Assembly: GCA_947683425.1 (NCBI GenBank)
Contig: CANTUQ010000083.1
Span: forward strand, 1 to 64,000
Direction: 5' to 3'
Length of the DNA: 64,000 nucleotides
Origin: Excoecaria cochinchinensis
Taxonomy: Eukaryota > Streptophyta > Magnoliopsida > Malpighiales > Euphorbiaceae
The notes beneath the pieces are model-generated. The model searched no databases, was not told the origin of the DNA, and was given only the letters and a program-made list of their open reading frames with translations. Position 1 is the stretch's first letter. Each line of letters begins with the position of its first letter. The position numbers were made by a program, and so were the translations under genes. Below, piece by piece: positions 34,207 through 45,945 of this stretch.

Positions 34207-36404
34207 TGCGACGCGTGCTGAAACCCGCTATGTCCTCGGAGGCCCGCTTTTAGGGTCCGAGAGGGTTGCGTCTAGATTTTGGGCAACATGAGATATTATG
34301 AAATCCCTACCCAATAAAACATTAGCAAAGTTCATCTAATCCCATGAAACTTTTAGGCACATTTGAGATATTTTTGGAATCGCCACCCAATTTTAAAATT
34401 GGGAAGGTTCATCTAATCTCTGGGGTCTAAACCAGATAAAAATTAGAAAATTCACTCTTATTAATATCTTGGTTAATTATAAATGAGTTTTTAATCTTAA
34501 ATTTTTATCTCTCTCTCACACGTCATGTAATTTAATTAAGGCGCATCTCAAGCATCAAGAGAAGCAGTAAAAAGTGATAAATAAATAAAATAAAATAAAT
34601 TACAAGATGAACATCTTGGACAAAAATACAAGCCCCTAAAATAGAAAAATAAATAAATAAAATTAACTCAATAAATAAGATACATAAATCGGGGCATTAA
34701 TTGGACAGGAACATTGGTTTTTTCATGTACACTTAGAAAAATCAAAGAGTTATTTTTGGTATTACTGAGAAAATCGGGATGAGTGATCCCATTTTGAGAA
34801 AATTAGCTCTTCTTTTTAAAGTGAGATTTTTATTGGTTAAAATTGGGACATTTGTCCCATTTTATTAGAAAAATCCAATTTATTAATAAAAATATTTTTG
34901 TGTGATTTTCTTTTTAACGTACGTAAAAATAAATAATTTTATTACAAATTACATAGCAAAATAAATAAAAAAAAATAACTAAAAAATAACAAAATAATAA
35001 AAATGATAAATCAAACCAAAAAGGAATCTCATCGATCTCCCCATTTACTCGTAAGAATGCTCAAATAAGAAAAAAAAAAGTATTGTAGACAATAAAATTA
35101 ATGTTAGTAAATAAATTTGAAAATCAATTAAATCACATAAAATAAATAAAAAATAAATATTACATGGCAAAAATAATATTAAAATAATGCAAAAATATAT
35201 ATCACGCGAATATGAATTGAAAAGCATCGAAAATGGAATAAAACGGATCAAAATACACAAAAGACAAAAGAATGGTTGAGGGGCGGCCTTCTTTCGAGAG
35301 GTGGGCAGGCTGCCCCTCACTTTCTTCCTGCCCTTCGTGGGCGGGGAAGTGAGAATAGTCCAGTGTCACTTTCTTACAAATTCCAAACCAAAAACAACAC
35401 TATCTTATATAATTTTATGTGGTTTTACATGATTTCATGCCATATTAATGCAAAAACCCCTAAATTAACTTGAACCACATGCAAAAAATAACAAATCAAT
35501 AGATTGATCACATAAAATTTCAAGCTTTAAGAACATGCAACAATGGTGGAAAATAAAGAAAAAAAATGATAAAAGAATGCAATTAAACCTAGAAATTTAC
35601 CCTCAGAATTGTCGATTTGGAAGAGTTGAATTATGAATTATTTTCCTTGTCAAAATCCATAAGAATCAAACTAAAAATAAGAAAAGAACACAAGTTTTCT
35701 CTCTCTAAAAACTCAAGAAATTATTTGAATAAAATGAAGAAAATTTTACAACCTTAAGAAAAGAGAATTGATTTCTCTATTTTAAATATTGTTTTCTCAT
35801 AAAAAATGGGATATTTTTAGAAGAATGATCAAGAAGAAAATTGTTTTTTCACTCTCAGAAACTCTCAAAAAATCCCATAATTCTTCCCTCCATTTTCTCT
35901 CCCTAAAAATTATACTTATATGATTTATAGGTTAAACCTAGTTAATTTAGGAAGAGAATTTGTATTTTAATCAAATTCATACTTATTTAAATTTAAAAAT
36001 AAAAAAAACCTTGGAAATCCTTGAAAAAATGGATTAAAAATCAAAAGTTGCACAAAAAATCGATTTTTGGCCAAAATCAGCGCTTAAGGGGCCGTTGTGG
36101 GCAAGGGGCGGGTAGGCGCAGGCGCTTGGGCCTAACGCTAGGCGCGCTGTGCTCAGGTAACGAGAGGGTTGGGTCTTCGCTCCAATTTTATTATTTTTTT
36201 TAAGAATTTTTTTTTCTTTTTCTTCTTTCTCTCTTTTTTTATTATTATTTATTCATTTTTTTTTTACAAAATAAAAGTAAAAATAATAACAAAAAAGAAA
36301 TTTTGACAAGGAAACCATCACTTTCAACTCTCTTGCCTGTGAACAGGCATATAATTTTCATCATTGGGTAACCCTGATCTGGGTTGTGGGACTCGGTGTC
36401 TACA
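34207..36404 (-). repeat. 3' LTR of Tat element C, 2,198 bp
   Basis: It begins TGCGACGCGTGCTG and ends GTGTCTACA, like B. The first ~900 bp align with the LTR starting at 63084 at moderate identity. A GC-rich stretch lies at 36083-36180, the same offset as in A and B; another GC-rich patch lies at 35278-35350. Confidence 0.8.
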
Positions 36405-36425
36405 GTTGCCCCAAATTTTGGGGAA
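36405..36425 (-). other. Purine tract of Tat element C within a hairpin
   Basis: The minus strand has CCCCAAA-A-TTTGGGG followed by CAAC at the LTR edge. Compared with element A (CCCCAA-AA-TTGGGG), the stem is longer by one pair. Confidence 0.7.
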
Positions 36426-36719
36426 ACTAGTGCGTGGGTGCTTAGGTGAGCCAAAATTCAGAGAAAAGGAAAGGAGCACGTACCTGAGGCTGCCACCTTC
36501 CTACTGTGTTGATGGAGTTGTGGCGGGTTTGACTAACGCCAGTTTGTTGACGTGTTAAGATACGCTCTTGATGGCTAATTGACGTCGCCTTGTTGGCGTG
36601 TTACATTCCAGTTGAGTTGATGTTGGATGGATGCCTCCTAAAAGACTAGTTATCCCTTAAAGGACGGGTTGCCCCCTTGAAGGATGGTTGATCTATGGGG
36701 AACGGTGTTGTGAATTTCA

Positions 36720-37062
36720 TCTTCTTAGATTGCACAAAGTCATTTCTAGACTTCCAAAGTTCGAATATCGTCCTCTTAGATCGTACCGAGTCATTTCTAG
36801 ACTTACAGAGTGCGAATATCGTCCTCTTGAATTGCACCGAGTCATTTCTAGACTTATAAAGTGCAGATATCATCATCCTAGATCATACCGAGTCCTTTCT
36901 AGACTTCTAAAGTGCGGATATCATCCTCTTAGATCGCACCGAGTCATTTCTAGACTTACGAAGTGTGGATATCATCCTCTTGGATCGCACCGAGTCATTT
37001 CTAGACTTACGAAGTGCAGAATACAAAGTGTGGATATTATCATCTTAGAGATCCCTCACTGA
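36720..37062 (-). repeat. 51-bp tandem array in Tat C 3' UTR
   Basis: GTCATTTCTAGACTT or close variants start at 36739, 36790, 36841, 36892, 36943 and 36994, an exact 51-bp period. The unit is related to the 57-bp unit of element B (CACCGAG, CTGAC/CTAGAC, TACAAAGTGC in the same order). Confidence 0.85.
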
Positions 37063-37180
37063 TTGTGATATACTAGGTACCGTTCCCTCTATCATTTCCA
37101 ATCGGAGCTTTCTTCTTATTGAAAAAGACCAGTATGCCTCTTAAGAGGGCTTTGTGCTCGCGGGAAGACTTTGAAAATTT

Positions 37181-37320
37181 ATGCTCACTGAGAGACTTAA
37201 ATGTTCACTGAGAGATTTAGATGCTCATTGAGAGGTTTAGATGCTCACTGAGAGACTTATATGCTCACTGAGAGGCTTAGATGCTCACTGAGAGGCTTAG
37301 ATGCTCACTGAAAGGCTTAG
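37181..37320 (-). repeat. 20-bp tandem array, seven units
   Basis: Seven units in exact 20-bp register of the type ATGCTCACTGAGAGGCTTAG. Each contains CTCA-C-TGAG. Confidence 0.9.
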
Positions 37321-37570
37321 ATTTTAAGCCTCCTGAGAGGAAATTAGATTAGAACCTCTAAAGAGGGAATTATATTTGAGTCTCTTTAGAGGAAAAAAAA
37401 GATTTGAGCCTTCTCAGAGAAAAATTAGATTTGAGCCTCTTTAGAGGAAAATTAAATTTGAGCCTCCTTGGAGGAAAATTAGACTTAAGCCTCGATGAGA
37501 GGAAATTGGATTAAGCCTCAATGAGAGGAAAATTTGATTCAAGCCTCGATGAGAGGAAATTAGATTCAAG
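37321..37570 (-). repeat. ~27-bp tandem array with hairpin core, about nine units
   Basis: Units of the type ATTTGAGCCTCTTTAGAGG followed by AAAATTAG. The core keeps CCTC...GAGG pairing while the loop changes (CCTCTAAAGAGG, CCTCTTTAGAGG, CCTCCTTGGAGG). Confidence 0.8.
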
Positions 37571-38022
37571 ATATTGGCCCATAGGCGAATGGATTTCAAT
37601 GTCTTTGGCGTCTCTTAAAATGATTTTTTTTTTTCGCTTTTTCTGCCTCTTGAGTGGGGTCTTTGTATTTGTTTTGATTTTATCTCTCTCTCTCTCTTTG
37701 TTTTTTTGTAAATTTTTGGGATTTTCACATTTTGAATGTGTTTGAAAAATTATAGTATGTTGGATTTTCAAGACCTTGAAAATATATATATTTTTTTAAG
37801 AATTTGTATTCTTTATACATTTGAATTTGGATTTTTGTACCCTTATTGTGTGGTGTGTATGAGTATACATCTTAAGATAGAGAGACTTACCTGATTGCCA
37901 CCAACTAAGGTGCGTGTGGGCAGTCCAACTTCTCGAAGGGTCTTTTTTTTCTATAGATTTGCGCGATTCTTGATTGCCCTCAGCATGGTGTGACCGGATA
38001 GGCTTGTTCTTATGGGTGTTCA
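37571..38022 (-). other. Tat C 3' UTR segment
   Basis: T-rich, with a (CT)n run at 37684-37697. No coding sequence supported. It ends at the solo LTR insertion (GTTCA). Confidence 0.4.
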
Positions 38023-38344
38023 TGTAACACCCCCAACTCCCACACGTAGCATAACGAAGGACAAAGAGCTACGGTGAGCGAAGGGTGCTACCGGACGAGA
38101 CACTTACTTAGCAAAACAGAAGACGGAATAATAAAATTTCTAAAAACAGAACCTCACGACATGCACATCCTAAACCTATATCATCACCACACCATTATTC
38201 GCACTAGAGAATATTACAACTTATTACAAATGCTAATAAATAAACTTAATTACATTCCGAAAATAATAATAACTTCCTATAAATTTCTACCAACTTGTTG
38301 GCCAAAGTCACAGCGAACCGCTGCGCTACTCTGATCTCCTAACT

Positions 38345-39793
38345 TGCACGAAAAAATACCCGTGCTAAGCGATGACACTTAGTGGGGCAAAACAAATAAT
38401 ATCCAGCTACTCATAGTAGTTGGAACAAACACATGCATAAGCAGTATATACATACATAAACATAAAGGAATAACGGCGAAAATCATTACAAATTCATATC
38501 ATTGTTATGTTACGAAAACTTAAGCAACACATATGCATTTGAATCTATAGACCATACATAGAAATACTTTATTACTTTTTAACTATAAATACATTACACA
38601 TACTCGTTATTTATCTAAATCCTTTAATGAACCATATTAATAGCTATACCTCATTGGTTACTAAAAATACATTTTACTAGTCAGAAAATATTAAGTCTTA
38701 CCAATTCCCATTATTAGTAATGAATCCAAAATCATGCAGATTATAGTATCAATACTTAAGTCGAAACATTTCATTTTATCAAACCTCTTACTTGTTCAAA
38801 GACTAAACAAAACACTTCAACTTTCAGATTTGGTTTGGGCTCGAAATAAATATTCCAAACTTCCTACGTATCCCTATGGTTGTGGAATTAGAACCACGTA
38901 GTTCTACAGAAAAAATTCCAAATTAATCTTAACTCATTTACTAAATTCAATTATCTATATCGTGCTTACCATATTATTTTCCTTACTTACTAATCGATAT
39001 GTATATAGTTACCGTATTCATAAAGAGCCAACAACAATGCACATAGATTCCTTACCGGTATACTTACCCAGGCTAAAGTCTAGAAAGCAGATAACACACA
39101 ACTTACCTGTATTCTCATTTATACATATAAACGAATATATTCATAATATCCATTATTGACTAATCAATTATAGCATATACGCATATCAAATACTTCAGTA
39201 AGTCTCTACCAAGACATCATATAGGCATTCATGCTCATAACTTTTAAAAGATTAATAACATACATTTTTCACATACAAATTCTTATGCAATCATTATTCA
39301 TGCATACACCCTTATTAGAACAAACATTATCTATTACATCTCTTTCATTTAACTGACATTAACTTTAAATACAAAAGTACTTAGGTACCCATAGATACCA
39401 CATAATTCCACATAGGTGTCCATGAAGGATACAGAACAGAGGAGTGCATAGAGCATAAATTCAAATGGCATTTATCACAAATGCATCAGATGCTTATTTA
39501 CATATTCATTATGCAAACCGTCACCAAACTTATCAATTAATTCACATTATTTTACTCTTTTAATTGTCCGCTAAGTTAAGGGGGTGGATAAGCGAGTAAA
39601 CAGAATACATTGGGAGTACTCGTGGGTACAAACGAAAAGCAACATCTTATTTTCTCATTCAAAACATTTTTACATTGGGGATCTTAAACAAGATCCTTAC
39701 ACATTGAGGTTCGCAAGGAACCAAACTGGGACTTGATCAGGGTCCAAACAGAATAAAGGGGCTGCAGCATTAGAACTCTATAGGCATGCCTAT
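38345..39793 (-). promoter_or_regulatory. Hairpin modules of the solo LTR
   Basis: From high to low coordinate: ATAGGCATGCCTAT (39780-39793), GCTGCAGC (39761-39768), GGACT/GGTCC around TGATCAG (39729-39745), GGTTC/GAACC (39708-39722), GGATCTTAAACAAGATCC (39679-39696), GTAC/GTAC (39616-39629). Then CTAAGCG/CACTTAG (38365-38382; a G-U pair in RNA) and the adjacent GCACG/CGTGC stem down to about 38345. Confidence 0.65.
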
Positions 39794-40103
39794 CTATCCA
39801 CGACCGACTACGCAGGCTATACATTTTAACTTCGTCATATAATACTGATAACATTTTATATTTTCATGTGGGTTCATACATTCATAAACATGCATATAGT
39901 TAGCACTAATTACATATTAATCATTAAATAATATCTCATACTTATCACACAAGAAATTAAACATATCCCGAGGTGGTAAATGCTTCAATTCGATATCTTT
40001 TATTAGATGATAACTCAAATAGATAAAGACTAAAAGTAACAACGTATTCAAACTAGGCATATAAGACAACATTCAAAAATTCTCAATTTTAAAATAGGGG
40101 ACT

Positions 40104-40402
40104 TTTACACGGCGGTATGACCAAAGCTTACCGCCGTGTAAGGCCTTTCACATGGTGGTAAGGAAAAACCTCACTGCCGTGTAGCCTTCCGAGCAGAAAC
40201 CCATCCGAAACAGAATTCATTTACACGGCGGTATGACTAAACCTTACCGCCGTGTAAAAATGCACCAAAGCAATTATTCAGAACATAATAGATTTACACA
40301 ACGGTATGACAAATCCATACCCCTGTGTAAACTCACGGGCAAGCAAGACTCAACCCAGAAATACGATCACAAGGTGATAAGGCTTTCCTTACCGCTGTGT
40401 GA
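40104..40402 (-). repeat. Palindrome array of the solo LTR
   Basis: Five inverted repeats built on TTACACGGCGGTA and TACCGCCGTGTAA with 10-12 bp spacers: 40104-40140 (near perfect), 40147-40184, 40220-40257, 40292-40330 and 40367-40402. Three are degenerate, but most changes leave one arm intact. Confidence 0.85.
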
Positions 40403-41559
40403 CTCATAAAAAACTCAGAAAATTCATGTTATACACTCCCCAAATTTAAACCAAAATTCAACACAACTCAAATCAAACATTCAAATCATCATAAACAACA
40501 TGAAATCCAACTTTTATACCAATAAATACACTTATTTCATGCAATAAACATAATCAAATCCCTCATTTAACAAAACTAGAAATTTACTTCCAATCTTCAA
40601 TCAATTACACATTTTGACCCATCAAAGCATATCAACAAAAGTAAGTCAAAACCCATAGCATTTAAACATACTAAAACAACTTTATCCCCATAAATTTCTA
40701 GAACATTAAATCAAAACCCCAAATCAAACAACAAAATCCCAAACCTCATCTCGTTTGCTCCTAAAAGCTTAAATGGTTGCACTTCCTTGCTCCCATACTC
40801 TTCCATACTCACAATCATCCAATTACCTCATCAAAATACACGCAAAACCACCCAAAATTCAAAGATTAACCTAGATCATAAATAACCTTTACTCATGAAT
40901 AAGGAAAGAAGAAGAAAGGAACCAATTACTTACTTGATCAACCCTTGAATTTGCTAGATCATCCAAAAATTATAGCAACTAGGGGATAAATTAAAACAAG
41001 AAAGAAGAAGAAGAAGAAGAAGAAGAAGAAGAGGAAGAGGAGAACGGGATGAGAGGAGAGCAGATTTTTCCTCCCTTCTCTCACGTTCTCCCTCTCTCTC
41101 TTATACCTCTCCCACCAAAACCTATCCCCTTGCCACATGTCACTTTGCTATTGGTCTACTCTAGATTTTCATGTCAAACTTCCTTATTAAACCTTCCACT
41201 CTTAATTCTTCTTGCATTTTTCATATAACTTTATGCATCTTTACATTGGCCCATACAATTAATTTATTCCTTCAATCAAGTCCTAATTTCATGCTTCACA
41301 ATTTTACCATTGGCCGCACTTGCCGAAACTTTTACATTCATTCTTAAATTGTCCATTTGACATATCTAACACTTCAACTTGCATAACGTTGGTCACCACT
41401 CATCCTTAATATGCACAAATCCTTCTAGGGTACTTTTCAAGTTGTTACAGTTCCCCCTCTGTACTGACCCATATGATTTTAAGCTGACTATAATAGTTGA
41501 CAATGTTGAGATGAATCCATCTTTTGGATCACCTTTGCGCATGAGGTCTATTCGGACTT

Positions 41560-42040
41560 TTCCCTTAAAGTTATATACACAGCAATATATATAAAAGATT
41601 GTGTGTGCATATGGAATTATGTGTGTGAAAAATATACACAAAGCTATATACACAAAAAACATGCAAAAGATTATGTACAAAAATTATGTGTACACAACTG
41701 TATGTGTAAAGGATTAAATGCATGTGATATTTGCTTGTGATATGCATGCTAAACATGTGCAATGAATTATGTGTTACATGTATGCAGAAATTATGTACAC
41801 GAGATGTGTGCAAAGAATTTCATATACGAGATATATACAAGGTTTATGCATGTGTGAATGCATGTTGGGCACAGTGAAAGGCTACACACGTGTAAAGTTA
41901 TGCAAAGAGATAAGCAAAAGATTATACATGCGAGATGCACGTGAGATGTAAAGAGTTATGCAAATATGAAAAAGATCGTACATGCGTGATGCACGTGAGA
42001 TATTGTATGCAAATGTTTACAAATGACGTATGCATGCAAA
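41560..42040 (-). repeat. Low-complexity purine/TATACA-rich region in Tat C
   Basis: Degenerate repeats of GAGATGCACGTGAGAT, AAAGATTATGTAC and TATATACAC type. Element B has a short equivalent near 11510-11580. Open frames here are not supported as genes. Confidence 0.5.
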
Positions 42041-42099
42041 AATGGATAGGCCATATCCTAAGTGGTTAAGGAATTCATTCAGCTGCCCATCCTGTTTGA

Positions 42100-42990
42100 T
42101 TCCCCAATGATTTACAAGTGTCATCTTGGCTTAGGAATTCTGACCTATAATCTTTTCAGAGAGAACCGTTCGGTGTGCATCTTTGCCCCCTGGTCAACGA
42201 GCATGCGCCTTTTGCTATGAGCTATACAACGTTTTGCCCCTAGGACTCTGACTCGTGTCCTGCATTATGCACTATTTGCCTGAAGGGAGGTTATTTGGAC
42301 TGCCTTATCGCTTTCGGTATTGGAAGTCATTTATTGAAGGTAGTGCGTCCCTTGTGGATTTTTATACTACCTTTTCTTTGCGGGAAATGCTTCCCTTTGA
42401 GGATTTTCACATAACCTTGCGCCTAATTTTTGCTTGGAATGGACCCAACCCACTCCAGTGGCTTTTATTCATTTCATTTTTTTTTTATAGTACAGACTGC
42501 CTGTTTTCAGGTTTTCATCCTGACATTTGGCCTAACTTTTACTTAAAGAGCCAGTTACGGTTTTCATCTCTAACGGCCCTTTTTTTTTTCTTTTTTTTAA
42601 AGGGGGATTTGTCACATGAAGTGTTGTCGTTATTGCCTTGAGACTTGCTCCAGCACATGTCCCTATACATGCCACATATTTCTCTTGACTATTCAATAGC
42701 ATGTTTATGCCTAGCTTATGCATGCGTTCCTATTTATATGCACCATATAGTAATAGCAATAATTATGACTAGACATGTGTTTATTCAATCTTAGGGAGTA
42801 ATACTTTGAGCACATTCGACTCCTATTATCAATTAGCGCTCTCGGATTTTCTTAATTGAATATTTTCTCTCAGCCCCTAACTTTTGCCTCGGGCGCCTTT
42901 TCCAGGTTTTCGCCCTAGCGAGGTGTCCAATTTTAACAAGGTCGCCTATTTTTAGTTTTTGACCCACGTGGCTCTCTTTTTTTTTTCTTT
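42100..42990 (-). other. Tat C 3' UTR, conserved part
   Basis: On the minus strand this parallels 57590-58330 of element A, including GGGTTGGGTCCATTCC and repeated GTGAAAATCC/GGGAAGC blocks. The 128-codon plus-strand frame at 42255-42641 is antisense to it and is not a gene. Confidence 0.6.
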
Positions 42991-43515
42991 TGCCTTTGCC
43001 ATGGAATCTTCTTTAGTCTGTCGGCATCTACTGGTTCCTTTGAGTTCACTTTCATCAATTTTAGCCGGGAAAACTGTTCCTTCTAACAATGCCCCTTCAG
43101 CACAAAAGGCTTAATCTTGACCTTTATGCAAACTAGCTGAGTCAACGAGCTCTCCTTTTGGAACTTGACTGTGAAAGCTCACATTTTGTTTTTTTCGATT
43201 TTGGCCACTCAATTTCTGAGGTAGCTCTCAATGGTTGAGATTGGGTTGCACGTTGGCTTTAGATGGTTTAGGCCAAAATTGTGGGGCTTTTATTTTTCTT
43301 TTTTCTTTTATTTTTCTCTTTTCTTCTCTTTTTTTGTGTTGTTTTTTATTTGTGTAGACCTAAAGTTTCATTTGTCTTGAATTTGATAGTCCAGTTTTCG
43401 AGGCAGTCCCTTAATGATTGGTGCTTGGTTTCGTTTGGCTACATCATATATGTCCTAGATGCTGAAGAAACAAAGGAGTGGCTTTTGAAACTTCAATTGC
43501 TGTAAGGTTGACAAA
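42991..43515 (-). other. Unassigned internal region of Tat C
   Basis: T-rich stretch replacing the enzyme-coding region. No domain recognised. Confidence 0.4.
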
Positions 43516-43760
43516 TTGAAGAAGGTTGTCCTCGTATGTCATTCCAGGTCTAGGCAAAGGCTTTTTCTCTTTTTTTTTTAATTTTTTTTAGTTTTTCTTC
43601 TTTTTTAATCATTTTTTATCTCTCAAATTTTATCTAACTTCAGGAGTTAGGTAGCCAAGATGTTTTTTCCTTGAGATTGAATGAAATAGTATTTATTGAA
43701 CCAATGCCTTGATCATGATTATTACTATACATGATGCGAAAAATATGATAATACATACAT
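43516..43760 (-). pseudogene. pol N-terminal remnant of Tat C
   Basis: Minus-strand fragments around SFNLKEKTSWLPNS and KAFA(stop)TWNDI align in order with the pre-RT region of element A (FNLGTLENPKEI, KVFAWTYEDM). No RT motif follows, matching the break in element B. Confidence 0.45.
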
Positions 43761-44049
43761 AAGAAAAGCCATACTATTAATATAGTTAGAGAAACAAGTG
43801 CATAAAATAGTTCAAAAAAAAAAAAACACATCAAAAGAAATCTCTAAGCCCATCTGCTAAGGCCACCTCTTTTATTCCTAGCAGTGGAGGTGTTATAGCC
43901 GATACTTCTCCACTTTGTGCGCATGACTTCAAAACTTCCTTCCCCACTTAGGTACTTAATCTATTTTCTTCTTTCTCTTTCCCTTTTCTAGGTCAGAGAT
44001 CTGCTTACCATCAATAAGGTCTTGAACCCAATCCCTCAAAGTTTGAAAT

Positions 44050-44910
44050 TGATCTATCAAATGCCTGGTGTGCTAGTGGAAGGCACAATTCTGATCCGCC
44101 TGGTGATTATGCTGCCCCTGGTTTCTGGCGGTCCTAGCCGACAATGGCCGTAACATCTCTTCCTTCATCAGCCTCTCAAAAATCCAAGACAAGGATCTGC
44201 CCAAATTAGAATAGTGCCTTTGATTCATTTTCGTGATTGGCGCTTCTGCTATCTTTTCTTTTTCTTGGTTCGGCATCAATTCTTGAATACGGTCTCTTAG
44301 AGGATGACAGTAGTCAGTTTTATCCCCTATATGCTAGTGATATGCACAATACCAATATGTTCTATGTCTAGGCTTCCCTTGGCTTAGGGTAGGCCCCACT
44401 GGCAATGATTGTACCTTCCCTTCCTTGAAGAGACGAGTGAGGTGCCAAGACAGCGGTTTACCTAAGATGGTATGGTGATGCTGAGTTGTTCTTGTGGCTG
44501 GGACTTCTGCAGTCCTAACATTACCATTATTGTTGTTGTGGCTACTTGAGCTTCCATTTTTTAGAGTATGCATCATCGCTGCGTCTCCACCCTCTTCGTA
44601 TAATGTTATATTCTAGAGCATGACTCCTATTTCCTCCTTGCTCAACTGGTGAATCAAGTGGCACCTTACCTCTAGGCCTAGTATCATGTGGAGGTGTTAT
44701 AGCCATTACTGTAAAAGTCCCCCGGACTGTGGCCAGTTCAACTCTGTTAATAGCAGGTACTATAAGCTGAGCTTGAAGAACAAGTGCCATGGCATCCATG
44801 CTTTCCTTAATTATAGCAGACAACCTTTTTTCAAGGTCCTCGAGCCTTTTATCCATCTCTTGTGCTATTAGGGCATGAGTCTCATCAGTCTATTGCGAAG
44901 GATTGGCCAT
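44050..44910 (-). pseudogene. gag pseudogene of Tat C
   Basis: The minus-strand reading opens near MANPSQ, continues through ALIAQEMDKRLEDLEKRLS (predicted coiled coil) and MDAMALVLQAQL, then two successive LSW modules: LGKPLSWHLTRLFKEGKVQS with YCAYH (44510-44335) and LGRSLSWIFERLMKEEMLRP with CAFH (44230-44073). The capsid domain seen in A is missing. Stops and shifts separate the parts. Only a degenerate RNA-binding gag could come from this. Confidence 0.65.
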
Positions 44911-45901
44911 TTCTAATGCCTGCGAATGTTCTGGTTAGGATGCCAAATTTCTGTCAACCAACCCGGAATATGATTGCTCTTTAGACAACTATCGAGATCC
45001 CTAAACCACTTAGGCAAATGGTCTATGATAGCTGAAAGGTAGAGGGGTTAGGATGATGCATGCGATGCATGGAAAAAATTTATGCACAGGATGACATGTA
45101 CACGTGAAGATTATATGAGCGGAATAGAATGTACACATACGAAGGAAACTAATTAATAATTTTTTTTACATGAGTGACACATAATGCATGAACATGTAAT
45201 GCAACATCCACAACTACATTCAAGTAAATAGATCCTTCAAACTTATTACTCCCGCACAGGAGGTAGTGCTGTCTCTTTCCTAGGTGGGCTTGATCCATGG
45301 GTTAAAAGGGAACCAAATAGACGTGTGTGGTGTGTGGTAAAAAACCAGCAATATAACATCTCGCATCTAAAGCGCATACTTTTTGGGTTTTGGCCATTAT
45401 GTATTTGAACACTTCAATCAAATTAAGATGGGCCCACTGGGACATGAAAGCCTTTGATAAATGTCCATTTAATTTTGTTGATTTTACTCAATATATAGTG
45501 GCCCACATAACAAGCACATTATTAAGGTACATGTCACCTAGTGAAAGTTTCTATTGCCATTACATGGGCTTTAGTCAAAAGTGATGATACTTTAGGTATA
45601 CCCAAGCATGGTTCCTACCAACGGGTCTAACTTATCGCGAGCATAACGACCAATTTGGTCACCATTGTATATACCATGATGGTACGAGGATTGGGATGGT
45701 GATTATCCTTAACACTTTCCTATATTGAGTGGACGTAGGGTCGTGCTTCGAGAATGCACTAGGTAAGAATAGGGACCATCTAGCATAATTATTAGGCTCT
45801 AGCATGGATGCAATATAATTTTTATAAAAGAGATAGAATTTTAATTTGTAAAAACTCAATTATATTTATTAACCAAGATACTTTCGAGGCAAAATCTCGA
45901 A
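44911..45901 (-). other. Untranslated leader of Tat C
   Basis: Homologous to the leaders of A and B. It contains the uninterrupted equivalent (about 45230-45250) of the Tekay target site in B. No coding sequence supported. Confidence 0.6.
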
Positions 45902-45920
45902 GTCCCCAGTGGAGTCACCA
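45902..45920 (-). other. Primer binding site of Tat element C
   Basis: The minus strand reads TGGTGACTCCACTGGGGAC, one base inside the LTR start at 45922, as in B. One base differs from element A. Confidence 0.8.
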
Positions 45921-45945
45921 CTGTGATGCACTCTGAAACCCGCTA

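Larger units (their letters stand above)
34207..38022 (-). mobile_element. Tat-lineage element C, left part
   Basis: This holds the 3' LTR (34207-36404), purine-tract hairpin and three tandem arrays. It continues at 41450 beyond a solo LTR. Homology to B and A assigns it. It has gag but no protease-RT-integrase. Confidence 0.8.
38023..41449 (-). mobile_element. Solo LTR, Tekay-type, 3,427 bp
   Basis: It begins TGTAACACCCCC and ends GTTGTTACA, like element 1, flanked by GTTCA (38018-38022) and GTTCC (41450-41454), a 5-bp duplication with one difference. Tat C sequence lies on both sides and there is no primer site or coding region, so it is a solo LTR left by LTR-LTR recombination. It shares the hairpin modules with the other two Tekay-type LTRs. 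A (GAA)n run lies at about 41003-41040. Confidence 0.85.
41450..45945 (-). mobile_element. Tat-lineage element C, right part
   Basis: This holds 3' UTR, pol remnant, gag pseudogene, leader, primer site and the first 24 bp of the 5' LTR (45922-45945), where the Athila-like LTR is inserted. Confidence 0.8.

Noticed and set aside
42255..42641. 128-codon frame
   Set aside because: Antisense to a Tat 3' UTR that is non-coding in elements A and B.
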